Shown here: positions 1 through 7,254 of the stretch, piece after piece
Layout of the letters: the number at the start of each line of letters is the position of its first letter
How positions within the stretch are numbered: position 1 is the first letter of the stretch
NCBI GenBank assembly: GCA_945888565.1
Contig: CAMDAL010000153.1
Location: forward strand, 1-9,060
Length of the DNA: 9,060 nucleotides
DNA from: Devosia equisanguinis
GTDB taxonomy: Bacteria > Pseudomonadota > Alphaproteobacteria > Rhizobiales > Devosiaceae
Reading direction: 5' to 3'
Program-made: the position numbers and the translations under genes
The notes under the pieces: model-generated
Seen by the model: only the letters and a program-made list of their open reading frames with translations
Databases searched by the model: none
What the model was told of the DNA's origin: nothing

Positions 1-2
1 AT

Positions 3-35
3 CCGAGGCGCTTTTCCTGATGGAAAGCGCCTCGG
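3..35 (+). terminator. Strong intergenic stem-loop upstream of the permease genes
   Basis: Bases 3-14 (CCGAGGCGCTTT) pair perfectly with 24-35 (AAAGCGCCTCGG), giving a 12-bp stem with a 9-base loop that can close further through CC/GG. No T-run follows, so it is not a classical intrinsic terminator. In CUT1 sugar operons a hairpin of this kind often sits between the substrate-binding protein gene and the permease genes, where it protects the upstream mRNA and lowers permease expression. That role is inferred here because the upstream gene lies outside the window. Confidence 0.6.
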
Positions 36-95
36 TCCTCCCGCCGGTCGCGCCCTCCCGAATGGTGCGGCCGGTTCCTGCCCACGGAGACGTCG

Positions 96-1031
96 ATGAA
101 CACCGCCATGCTCAGCCCCGAGGTGCTCAAGGAAGCACGCCGCCGCGAACGCCGCGTCACCTGGCAGCAGACGCGCGTCGCCTGGCTGTTCATCGCCCCG
201 GCCGTCATCATGGTGGCGCTGTTCCTGCTGCTGCCGGTGGTGTTCAACGTCATCCTCAGCTTCACCAAATGGCAGAAGTTCACCGGCCTCGACCAGTTTG
301 CCGGCTTCAACAACTACGCTCGACTGTTCCGGCTGCCCTATTTCGGCGAGGCGATGGGCAACACCGCCATCTGGGTGGTGGGTGCCATCATCTTCCCGCT
401 CGCGGTCGGGCTCGGCCTGGCGCTGCTGCTGCGCAACATCCCGTTCCAGGAAACCTTCAAGAGCCTGTTCTTTCTGCCGCGCGTCATGGCGCCGACGGCG
501 GTGGGCGCTATCTGGTACTACGTCTATGCGCCGCGCGGCGTGCTGAACTCGGTCGTGTCGGGCGCTACGGGGCAGCCGTTCGACTATGGCTGGCTGTTTT
601 CGCCCGACAGCATCACCGGCGCGGTCATCGTCACCTTCGTCTGGCAGACGCTCGGCATCACCATGGTGCTGCTGCTGCTCGGCCTTGCTGCCATCCCGAA
701 GGACCCCATCGAGGCGGCCCGCGTCGATGGCGCCACCCCCGGACAGATCTTCCGTCACATCGTCTGGCCGCTGCTGCTGCCCACGGTGCTGGTGGTGACG
801 ATTCTCAACGTCGCGGCCGGCTTCACCACCTTCGACCTGCTCTGGGTCATGGCCAGCTCCTATCCGGCCAAGCGCACGCTCTCGCTGGCGGTCTACATGT
901 ACTACGAGTCCTTCTCGAACGGCGCCTGGGCCTATGGCTCGGCCATTGCCGTGGTGCTCGGCTCGATGGTGATCAGCGTCAGTGCGCTGCTGGCGATCGT
1001 CCAGTCGCGCGTCTCCAAGAACATCCGCTGA
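96..1031 (+). CDS. ABC sugar transporter permease, MalF/UgpA type (CUT1)
   Basis: This is a 311-residue inner-membrane permease of the binding-protein-dependent transport family (BPD_transp_1), one half of the channel of a carbohydrate importer. Six hydrophobic segments are visible at about residues 28-55, 88-112, 123-145, 172-200, 225-252 and 282-303. The cytoplasmic EAA loop that docks on the ATPase starts at residue 206 (EAARVDGATPGQIF). The basic N-terminal tail (KEARRRERR) fits a cytoplasmic N-terminus. Length is typical for CUT1 permeases. The ATG at 96 is preceded by GGAGA (86-90) at 5-base spacing, which decides the start. The next permease begins 11 bases after the stop, so the two are cotranscribed. 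The substrate cannot be read from the sequence; the GH38-like enzyme downstream suggests an oligosaccharide or glycoside. Confidence 0.93.
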   Translation: MNTAMLSPEVLKEARRRERRVTWQQTRVAWLFIAPAVIMVALFLLLPVVFNVILSFTKWQKFTGLDQFAGFNNYARLFRLPYFGEAMGNTAIWVVGAIIFPLAVGLGLALLLRNIPFQETFKSLFFLPRVMAPTAVGAIWYYVYAPRGVLNSVVSGATGQPFDYGWLFSPDSITGAVIVTFVWQTLGITMVLLLLGLAAIPKDPIEAARVDGATPGQIFRHIVWPLLLPTVLVVTILNVAAGFTTFDLLWVMASSYPAKRTLSLAVYMYYESFSNGAWAYGSAIAVVLGSMVISVSALLAIVQSRVSKNIR

Positions 1032-1042
1032 GGGCATTGCAG

Positions 1043-1930
1043 ATGGCCGTCGATATCACCAACCGCCAGTTCATCGCCCAGCTGATCGAGAAGGAGCGCC
1101 GCGAGCATCGCAGCGGCGGCCGCTGGGTGATCGTGCCCATCGTGGCGATGACCATCGCCTACCTGACGCCGCTCTATTACCTGTTCGTCACCATCTTCAA
1201 GACCTCGCAGGAATATGCACGCAAGGGCGTGCTCGAGTTGCCCGATTCGCTGGCGCCCATCGTCGACAACGTCGTGCAGGCCTGGACAATAGCGAACATG
1301 GGGCAGGCGTCGCTGAACTCGTTCAGCTACGCCGTGATCGGCGCGGCTATCGCCGTCGGCATCGCGGCGGCCGCGGCCTATGGCATGACGCGGCTCAACC
1401 TGATCGGCGCCAATGGCTGGTTCATGCTGATCTTCACCGGCACGCTGTTCCCGTTCCAGATGTACCTGGTGCCGCTGCTGTTCGGCTATCAGCGCGTCGG
1501 CATCATCAACAGCTGGGGGGGCATGCTGCTGGTCTATGTGGCGCTCTGTATCCCCTTCCCGCTGCTGGTGCTGCGCAACGCCTTCTCTGGCATCACCAGG
1601 GAAGTGGACGAGGCGGCGCGCATCGAGGGGGCGTCGGAGTGGCGGGTGTTCACCTCGATGATCCTGCCCAACGCCACCGGCCCGCTGATCGCGCTCTACC
1701 TGCTGCAGTTCACCTTCATCTGGAACGACCTGCTGTTCAGCTCGATCCTCGCCAACGGCATCGAGGTCCGCTCCATCATGGTGGCGCTGCAATCGCTGCA
1801 GGGCACCTATTCCACGCTGGGCCCCAACGTGGTGATTACGGCCACGCTGATTTCGAGTATTCCCACCGTGCTTTTGTTCGTGGCGCTGAGGAAATATTTC
1901 ATGGCCGGTCTGCAGCTTGGGTCCAAATGA
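1043..1930 (+). CDS. ABC sugar transporter permease, MalG/UgpE type (CUT1)
   Basis: This 295-residue inner-membrane protein is the second permease of the importer. It has the MalG-like layout: a basic, hydrophilic N-terminus (residues 1-27), TM1 at about 28-52, a periplasmic stretch at 53-90, then further TM segments at about 92-118, 124-148, 157-178, 211-235 and 262-284. The EAA loop begins at residue 190 (EAARIEGASEWRVF). The C-terminus YFMAGLQLGSK is close to the usual MalG-family ending (GLxxGAVKG-like). The ATG at 1043 lies 8 bases after TGAGGG at 1029-1034, which overlaps the stop codon of the preceding permease gene. The frame stays open far upstream, across the first permease gene, but that is a high-GC artefact. 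The stop overlaps the start of the GntR gene in an ATGA, which points to translational coupling. No ATP-binding subunit gene is seen nearby. Confidence 0.93.
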   Translation: MAVDITNRQFIAQLIEKERREHRSGGRWVIVPIVAMTIAYLTPLYYLFVTIFKTSQEYARKGVLELPDSLAPIVDNVVQAWTIANMGQASLNSFSYAVIGAAIAVGIAAAAAYGMTRLNLIGANGWFMLIFTGTLFPFQMYLVPLLFGYQRVGIINSWGGMLLVYVALCIPFPLLVLRNAFSGITREVDEAARIEGASEWRVFTSMILPNATGPLIALYLLQFTFIWNDLLFSSILANGIEVRSIMVALQSLQGTYSTLGPNVVITATLISSIPTVLLFVALRKYFMAGLQLGSK

Positions 1931-2670
1931 GCACCTTCGTTCAGCGGGGCTCGAGAAACGCACATTCCGACGACGGGCGGGAAAGCTCGATCGCCGCGCA
2001 GGTGCACGATGTGCTGATGGAGCGCATCCTCGACATGGAACTACCGCCGTTCGAGGAACTGTCGGAGGCACGGCTTGCCGCCGAGTTCGGCGTCAGCCGC
2101 ACCCCGGTGCGCGAGGCGCTGGCCCGGCTGGCCCGGCGCGGCCTCGTCGACATCCTGCCGCAGCGCGGCACTGTGGTCTCGCCGCTCAGCCACGATCGCA
2201 TCGCCCGATCGCGCTTCATCCGCGAGGCGCTGGAGCGGCCGCTTGCCCGCCTCGCGGCGGAAAAGCTGACGCCGGAAATCGCGGCGCTCATGACGCGCGA
2301 AGTGGCCCTGCAGACCACCTTCGCCAACCTCGCCGACGACCAGAGCTTCCTCGAATCCGACGAGCGCTTCCACGCGCTCATCGCCAAGGCGGCGGGTTTC
2401 GAGTCGATCTGGGATGACGTACGTGAGGCAAAGTTCCACATGGACCGCATCCGGCGCATGTCGCTGCTGTCGCAGGAGCACATGTTCTTCATCGTGTGCG
2501 AGCACGAGGAAATCCTCGACCGCCTCAAGGCCCGCGACGCGGAGGGCGCCGACCGGACCATCACGGTGCACCTCACCTCGGTGATGCACGAGCTCGACGT
2601 CATCCGCGACCGCCACCCGGAATACTTCATCCGCGAGGCCGCGGCGCCTATGGGCGACAGGCGCGAGTGA
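1927..2670 (+). CDS. GntR-family transcriptional regulator, FadR/FCD subfamily
   Basis: This 247-residue cytoplasmic DNA-binding protein is probably the local regulator of the sugar operon. Residues 20-85 form the winged helix, with the GntR signature LAAEFGVSRTPVREALARL (50-68) and the wing PQRGTVVS (78-85). Residues about 92-230 are an FCD ligand-binding helical domain. Its metal-binding residues are visible as D145 and H149 (SDERFHALI), H193 (CEHEEIL) and H215 (VHLTSV), so a metal-assisted carboxylate or sugar-acid-type effector is possible. The ATG at 1927 overlaps the permease stop (ATGA); the frame is open upstream, but homology begins only after this start. A GntR gene inside the operon suggests autoregulation by ligand release. 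I could not identify a convincing operator in the window; it may lie upstream of the substrate-binding protein gene. Whether it represses or activates is not shown. Confidence 0.92.
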   Translation: MSTFVQRGSRNAHSDDGRESSIAAQVHDVLMERILDMELPPFEELSEARLAAEFGVSRTPVREALARLARRGLVDILPQRGTVVSPLSHDRIARSRFIREALERPLARLAAEKLTPEIAALMTREVALQTTFANLADDQSFLESDERFHALIAKAAGFESIWDDVREAKFHMDRIRRMSLLSQEHMFFIVCEHEEILDRLKARDAEGADRTITVHLTSVMHELDVIRDRHPEYFIREAAAPMGDRRE

Positions 2671-2774
2671 TGGTGTTGCGTTCGCACCGGGAGACTGAAC
2701 CGGCTGAAAGGCTTTAGTGGGCCGGCACCCTCGGTGATCCGGCTCGAATTCCAGCGCCATTGCGGAGGATTTTG

Positions 2775-5441
2775 ATGGCCGTCGATACCCTGTGTCTTGT
2801 CAACCACACCCACACCGACTTCGGCTACACCGACCATGCAGAGTCGCTGTTCCGTCAGCAGCGCCGCATCATCGACAAGGCGATCGAGGTCTGCGAGCGC
2901 GAAGCGGGGCGGGGGACAGCGTCGCGGTTCCGCTGGACCTGCGAGGTGACCGAGACGACGCTGCGCTGGTTGCGCGCCGCCAAGCCGGGGCAGGTCGATC
3001 GCTTCATGGCGCTGCACCGCGCCGGGCTGATCGGGGTCGGCGCCATGCCGATGCACTGGACGCCGCTGATTTCACCGGCGCTGGCCGAACGCTCCCTCGA
3101 TCAGTTGCGCGCCCTGCGGGCGGACTATGGGATCGAGGCGCGGACCGCCTGGCAGTGCGACGTCAACGGGCTGGCCTGGCACTGGACCGACCTGCTGCTC
3201 GACGCCGGGGTCGAACGGCTGGCGGTGGCTTCCAACCCCTACCGGGGCATGTCGGACCTGCTGGCGCCGCACTACTTCAACTGGGACACGCCGTCTGGCC
3301 GGCAGCTGCCGACACTGCACGCCTGGCACTACACCTACGGCACGCTGACCTGGCACTTCAGCCAGGGTGACCTGGACAAATCGCAGCGGGATGTGGACCG
3401 CGTGCTGGCGCGGGTGGAGCAGGTGGGGGTCTACCCGTACTCCACCGTGCTGGCGCAGGTCACCAACGCGGCCTCGCCCGACAACGGCTTCCCGACCGAA
3501 GAACTGCCCGACTTCGTCGAACGGTGGAATGCCGAAGGCCGCCACCCCAGGCTGGAAATCGCCACCCTCGACCAGGCCTTCGACAAGCTGCAGGCCAGCA
3601 CGGTCGACGGTCCCGCCCCGCCGACCCTGAGCGGCGACTGGCCCGACTACTGGGCCGACGGCGTCGCCTCGACAGCCCACGAAACCGCCATCGCCCGCAG
3701 CGGCGAACGGCTGATCCCGGTCGCCGACATGCTCAATGCGCTGCACCCCGGTGCCGACACCGAGGCACTGGATCAGGCCGTGCAGGACATCACCCTCTAC
3801 GACGAGCACACCTGGGGCGCCTACTGCTCCACCGACCTGTCGCAGTCGCCCTTTACCCGCTTCCAGTGGTCGTGGAAGACCGAGCGCGCCCAACAGGGTT
3901 TTGCCACCGCGCTCGAGGCGCTCACCACCGCGGCCCGCTCCCACGCCCGTTCGGTCACCGGGCAGAAGGTGGAAGGGGACATCCAGTTCCGCCGCAACAC
4001 CGCGCCCAAGGTGCCCATCGAGGCGCAGGCCTACTACGTCTTCAACCCCACCGGCGCCCCCCGCCGCGTCCACTGGCCGCTGACGCACGACCTCGGCGGC
4101 GCCGCCCCGGCGACGATCCTCAACTCTTATGTCTGCGACCGCTTCCTGCCGGGCATGGATGTCGAGCGCTTCGGCTTTGGCCACTCGCTCGATCACGTCA
4201 TCGCCGTCGATCTGCCCGCCTGGGGCCAGGCCGTGGTGCGCCCCACCAAGGTCGATAGTTCGGCTCTCGCGCAGGGCGGCGAAAACTGGATCGAAACCGC
4301 CCGCTGGCGCCTGAGCGTCAATCCGGCCGATGGCACCATCGCCGCCCTGATCGACAAGGCATCCGGCAAGGACGTCTCGCCCTCAGCCCTGCAATCGGGC
4401 CTGGTGGTGCACGAGACGCTGGTGGATGAAAGCCAGCGCCGCAACGCGCTCTTTGCCTATGACGTCGACGCGGCGGATTGGTCAAAGCTCGAGTCGCTGG
4501 TCTGGCCCAACCCGAAGACCGCGTTCAACCGGGTCACCGGGACGGTGACCGGGGTCAGCGCCGGCCGTGCGACGCTGATGGGCGCCGAGATCGACGTCGA
4601 CCTGGCCTGGCCGCATGGCGAGACCGTGCGCGTCACCTATCGCCTGCCCTTCGACGGCCCGGGCATCGAGGCGACCATTGCGCTCGAAAAGCAGCGCATC
4701 GAGACCACCGAGGCCTTCTACATGATCTTCGCCGCTCCCGGCGACCGCGCCGAAGTGAAACTCGATATCGGCGATCACGTCGTCGACGCAGCGACCCAGC
4801 AGCTCGACCGCGGTTGCCTGACCTGGGCCTCGGTACAGCGCTTCGCCGCGCTGGCGACCTCCGACATGGCCCTCGTTGTCGCCTCGCCGGACGCCCCGCT
4901 GGTGCAGCCCTTCGGCCTCCAGACCGAAGAGGCCGGCGGCAGGCGGCTCGACGGACCGGAACTGGCGTTCCAACTGGTGAACAACCACTGGAACGTCAAC
5001 TTCGCCGCCAGCCAGAGCGGCCGCATCACGGCAAGGTTCCACCTGCTCCCGCAGGCAGCCTACCACGAAGCCGGGGCAATTTCCTTTGCGGCCCAGGCCT
5101 GCACCCCGCCGGTCGTCGTTCGCGCCTATGATGCCGATCTCAAGGCCCCGGCACCGCTGCTGGATGTCGCCTCCGATGCTCCGGTCGAAATCCGGCTGCG
5201 CCCCGCCCGCTCCGGTGACGCCGTCCGCCTTGACCTCGTGAACACCGCCAGCTCGGCCAATGCGGTGAAGTTCGCCATCCCCGGCTTCATCATCACACAG
5301 GCACGCCCCATGGACGCGCTCGACCTCGAGCCGTCCGGCTCCAAGGTGGAAGTGACGGACGGCCAGATCAGCCTCGACCTTTCCCCCCACCAGCGACGCA
5401 CCCTTCGTCTGGTGATCGCGGCGGAACGCGCAACGCAATGA
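2775..5441 (+). CDS. GH38-like glycosidase (alpha-mannosidase-related, possibly DUF5054 type)
   Basis: This is an 888-residue protein without a signal peptide, so probably cytoplasmic, acting on imported sugar. The N-terminal part resembles the GH38 catalytic domain: HTHTDFGYT (11-19) supplies the His-x-Asp metal pair (H13, D15), and WQCDVNGLAW (126-135) places D129 where GH38 enzymes carry the nucleophile. YDEHTWG (342-348) may supply another metal ligand (H345), followed by a helical bundle to about residue 395. From about 505 onward (ARWRLSVNPADGTIAALIDKASG) it looks like the C-terminal beta-sandwich of the family. The canonical HHDA motif of Golgi-type mannosidases is absent, so substrate and linkage are uncertain; a DUF5054-type assignment is possible. 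ATG 2775 is chosen over an in-frame TTG at 2760 because GGAGG (2764-2768) sits 6 bases before it. A 104-base gap separates it from the GntR gene. Confidence 0.75.
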   Translation: MAVDTLCLVNHTHTDFGYTDHAESLFRQQRRIIDKAIEVCEREAGRGTASRFRWTCEVTETTLRWLRAAKPGQVDRFMALHRAGLIGVGAMPMHWTPLISPALAERSLDQLRALRADYGIEARTAWQCDVNGLAWHWTDLLLDAGVERLAVASNPYRGMSDLLAPHYFNWDTPSGRQLPTLHAWHYTYGTLTWHFSQGDLDKSQRDVDRVLARVEQVGVYPYSTVLAQVTNAASPDNGFPTEELPDFVERWNAEGRHPRLEIATLDQAFDKLQASTVDGPAPPTLSGDWPDYWADGVASTAHETAIARSGERLIPVADMLNALHPGADTEALDQAVQDITLYDEHTWGAYCSTDLSQSPFTRFQWSWKTERAQQGFATALEALTTAARSHARSVTGQKVEGDIQFRRNTAPKVPIEAQAYYVFNPTGAPRRVHWPLTHDLGGAAPATILNSYVCDRFLPGMDVERFGFGHSLDHVIAVDLPAWGQAVVRPTKVDSSALAQGGENWIETARWRLSVNPADGTIAALIDKASGKDVSPSALQSGLVVHETLVDESQRRNALFAYDVDAADWSKLESLVWPNPKTAFNRVTGTVTGVSAGRATLMGAEIDVDLAWPHGETVRVTYRLPFDGPGIEATIALEKQRIETTEAFYMIFAAPGDRAEVKLDIGDHVVDAATQQLDRGCLTWASVQRFAALATSDMALVVASPDAPLVQPFGLQTEEAGGRRLDGPELAFQLVNNHWNVNFAASQSGRITARFHLLPQAAYHEAGAISFAAQACTPPVVVRAYDADLKAPAPLLDVASDAPVEIRLRPARSGDAVRLDLVNTASSANAVKFAIPGFIITQARPMDALDLEPSGSKVEVTDGQISLDLSPHQRRTLRLVIAAERATQ

Positions 5442-5446
5442 ATCGA

Positions 5447-5475
5447 CGGAGCCGGAGCGTAGCGCCCCGGCTCCG
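5447..5475 (+). terminator. Stem-loop at the end of the sugar operon
   Basis: CGGAGCCGG (5447-5455) pairs with CCGGCTCCG (5467-5475). Inside, GCG pairs with CGC around a TAG loop after a single A/C mismatch. The hairpin starts 5 bases after the glycosidase stop codon. There is no T-run on either side, so it may be a Rho-assisted terminator or an mRNA 3'-end stabiliser. Its symmetry means it could also serve the opposite strand. Confidence 0.6.
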
Positions 5476-5515
5476 CCCACGATCCGCAGAGCTTCGCTTT
5501 GTCCCGGACCTCATT

Positions 5516-5807
5516 CTAGACGAGCAGGAAGTCACCTGCCGCGATGATGCCGCTCGACAGCACCGCAATCGCAATGGCGTCGCCGCCCGATCCGCCATTG
5601 GCGTCCCAGTAGAGCGTGCCCCTGTCGGCTCCGGAATTGTCGAAGATGAAGTAGCCGCCGGGGCCATGGCTCGCGGCGCCGGCGCTGCCGGCATAGGCCA
5701 GGTCTATCGACCCACCCGCCACCAGCCCCCCGCCGAACGCCGAACGCCGCTGCATCGATCTGCAACTTGTCCGTGCGGGTGGCAAAGTCGGTTAGCCGGT
5801 CCGCGCC
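5516..5807 (-). pseudogene. RTX / hemolysin-type calcium-binding protein, C-terminal remnant
   Basis: Reading on the - strand from about 5807, one frame gives GADRLTDFATRTDKLQIDAA, the stretch that follows the calcium-binding repeats in RTX proteins (usual form GADxITDFxxGTDKLxxD). From about 5737 to the stop at 5516-5518 a second frame continues it: GGYFIFDNSGADRGTLYWDA and finally IIAAGDFLLV, which matches the typical RTX C-terminus (Y-D-x-G, then ADFxxV). The two frames are joined if one copy of a 7-bp tandem duplication is removed. There are no GGxGxDxLx repeats and no N-terminal part in the window, so this is only the tail of a type I-secreted protein. The stretch before 5807 belongs to an IS30 remnant, suggesting the rest was lost through IS-related rearrangement. 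Not expected to make a functional product. Confidence 0.72.
5732..5748. repeat. 7-bp tandem duplication causing a frameshift
   Basis: On the + strand the unit GCCGAAC occurs at 5732-5738 and 5739-5745, followed by a partial GCC. On the - strand the reading goes ...DAAAFG then shifts to VRRGAG. Removing one unit gives DAAAFGGGLVAGG, which continues the RTX homology smoothly. The repeat is therefore very likely the lesion that broke the RTX remnant, probably by replication slippage. Confidence 0.75.
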
Positions 5808-5837
5808 GTGAGCTGGGCCATTGCATCGCCATAGGTC

Positions 5838-6036
5838 GGGGAGGAGTTCGACCCTGAGCAGGCGCGAGCTGCGTTCGTGGGTGACCAGCACATACTGGCC
5901 ATACTTAGAAAAGCCCATCAGATCGGCCTCCCAGTGGCCCGGAATGGTCCGATCGCTGGCCTCGGCGGGACGAGCCGCGAGGGCGCGACGCCGGCTCATC
6001 CGGCTGGCCGGCGAGCCTCCGTCCGGTCGGAAACCC
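5838..6036 (-). pseudogene. IS30-family transposase fragment
   Basis: On the - strand from about 6030 down to 5838 one frame reads GGSPASRMSRRRALAARP, then AEASDRTIPGHWEADLMGF, then KYGQYVLVTHERSSRLL. The ERPAE-x-x-DR-x-x-PGHWEADL block is the start of the catalytic (DDE) region of IS30 transposases, with the first catalytic Asp in the WEADL motif, and VTHERxSRL follows as usual. The N-terminal helix-turn-helix part and the remaining catalytic residues (DNGTEF and beyond) are missing. The fragment begins directly after the sigma factor stop codon and gives way to RTX-tail coding within about 30 bases, so both ends are truncated. The frame is open through both neighbours, which makes it look like a single gene of about 200 residues, but its parts come from unrelated proteins. 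No inverted repeats were recognised. Confidence 0.75.
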
Positions 6037-7254
6037 TCAGTTCGCCAGCCCGCGAATCCGCCCCTCGATGAACCGCCGTTCCGCCTCCTGCTCGGTAAAC
6101 TGCAGCGCGGTCTCGTAGGCCGTTTTCGCCTCGTCGCTGCGACCAAGCCGCCGCAGCAGGTCGGCCTTCGCCGAGTGGGCGTAGCGGAACCCGCCCAGTT
6201 CTCCCCGTTCGAGCAGTCCCCCGATCAGCCTCAGCCCCGCCTCCGGCCCATCCCGCATGGCGACCGCCACGGCCCGGTTGAGCTGCACCACCGGCGATCC
6301 GTCTGCCCGGAGCAGCAGGTCGTAGAGCGCCACGATCTCGGCCCAGTCCGTCTCCTCCGCCGTCGGGGCACCGCAATGCACCGCCGCGATTGCCGCCTCT
6401 ATCGTATAGGCCGCCACCGGCTGCTGCGCGAAGGCGCGGCGCACCAGCCCGCTCCCCTCGGCAATCTGCGCCTGGTCCCAGCGCGCCCGGTCCTGGTCGG
6501 CGAGCAGCACGATGTCGCCGTCTGGCCCCACCCGCGCCGCGCGTCGCGCGTCCTGCAGCAGCAGCAGCGCCAAGAGGCCGAGCGCGTCGGGTTCCGGCCG
6601 CAGCTCGACCAGTTGCCGGCAAAGCCGGATCGCCTCGGCAGAGAGTTCGGCGCGGATGGCGGCTTCCCCGTCGCTCGCCGAGTAGCCTTCGTTGAAGATG
6701 AGATAGATGACGTGCAGCACCGCATCGAGCCGCCCTGCCAGTTGCTCGGGCTCGGGCACCTCGTAGGGCAGGGCAAGCTCCCGGATCCGCGCCTTCGCCC
6801 GCACGATCCGCTGCGCGATGGCCGGGGTCCGTGACAGGAAGGCGGCCGCAATCTCCTCGGTGGTCAGCCCCGCCACCTCCCGCAGGGTCAGCGCGATCCG
6901 CCCGTCGGCCGGAATCTCCGTGTGGCAGCAGGTGAAGATCAGCCGCAGCGCGTCGTCGGCGATCGACTCGGCGTCCTCGGGCATCCACGCCTTCTCCTCG
7001 GTCGCGGCAATCTCGCGGGCGATGTCGCCGAACTTCGCCCGCCTCCGGATCCGGTCGATGGCCTTGAAGCGCCCGGCCGACACCAGCCAGGCGCGCGGAT
7101 TGGCCGGCACGCCGGTCTTCGGCCACTGCTCGGAGGCAGCGAGAAAAGCGTCGTGCAAGGCCTCCTCCGCCCGGTCGAAGTCGCGCAGCAACCGGATCAT
7201 CGTTGCCAGCACGCGCCCCGATTCAGCCCGCCAGATCGCCTCGATGTCGCTCAA
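6037..7254 (-). CDS. ECF sigma factor, ECF42-like, with DUF6596/TPR-like C-terminal extension
   Basis: This 405-residue protein directs RNA polymerase to specific promoters. Residues about 5-72 are the sigma-2 region (WRAESGRVLATMIRLLRD, then ALHDAF and PRAWLVSAGRFKAIDRIRR). Residues about 104-160 are sigma-4, with the helix-turn-helix around LREVAGLTTEEIAAAFL. The long tail has the YLIFNEGYSAS motif (184-194) of the DUF6596 region and ends in TPR-like helices (about 325-395). Such length, against about 200 residues for ordinary ECF factors, plus an adjacent DGPF gene, defines the ECF42 type. No anti-sigma gene is present; in this group the C-terminal extension is thought to do the regulation. 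The start is a TTG at 7254 whose TTGA overlaps the stop of the DGPF gene; the first in-frame ATG (residue 19) would cut into sigma-2, so TTG is preferred. Confidence 0.9.
   Translation of the reverse strand: MSDIEAIWRAESGRVLATMIRLLRDFDRAEEALHDAFLAASEQWPKTGVPANPRAWLVSAGRFKAIDRIRRRAKFGDIAREIAATEEKAWMPEDAESIADDALRLIFTCCHTEIPADGRIALTLREVAGLTTEEIAAAFLSRTPAIAQRIVRAKARIRELALPYEVPEPEQLAGRLDAVLHVIYLIFNEGYSASDGEAAIRAELSAEAIRLCRQLVELRPEPDALGLLALLLLQDARRAARVGPDGDIVLLADQDRARWDQAQIAEGSGLVRRAFAQQPVAAYTIEAAIAAVHCGAPTAEETDWAEIVALYDLLLRADGSPVVQLNRAVAVAMRDGPEAGLRLIGGLLERGELGGFRYAHSAKADLLRRLGRSDEAKTAYETALQFTEQEAERRFIEGRIRGLAN

Noticed and set aside
20..1042. A long open frame running through the first permease gene and into the second
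   Set aside because: The translation is Arg/Ala/His-rich and lacks protein-like pattern; the first permease is clearly coded in the other frame. The open stretch is a high-GC side effect.
932..2071. A 379-residue minus-strand frame opposite the second permease
   Set aside because: It is antisense to a well-supported gene, with low-complexity Arg/His/Gln-rich composition and no recognisable motif.
2671..2774. Possible GntR operator or promoter between the regulator and glycosidase genes
   Set aside because: Only weak partial dyads (for example TGCG-TT-CGCA near 2677-2686, and GCCGG/CCGGC near 2723-2744) are present; none resembles a clear FCD-type operator.
3072..4196. A 374-residue minus-strand frame opposite the glycosidase
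   Set aside because: It is Gly/Val/Arg-rich, mirrors codon bias of the sense gene, and has no plausible ribosome binding site or family resemblance.
5532..6146. A single 204-residue minus-strand gene spanning the relic region
   Set aside because: Its first third overlaps the sigma factor gene in another frame, its middle is an IS30 fragment and its last third is an out-of-frame RTX tail. It is a chance fusion of debris.
5821..6834. A 337-residue plus-strand frame opposite the sigma factor
   Set aside because: It is antisense to the sigma factor and IS30 fragment, and rich in Arg/Pro/His without motifs.
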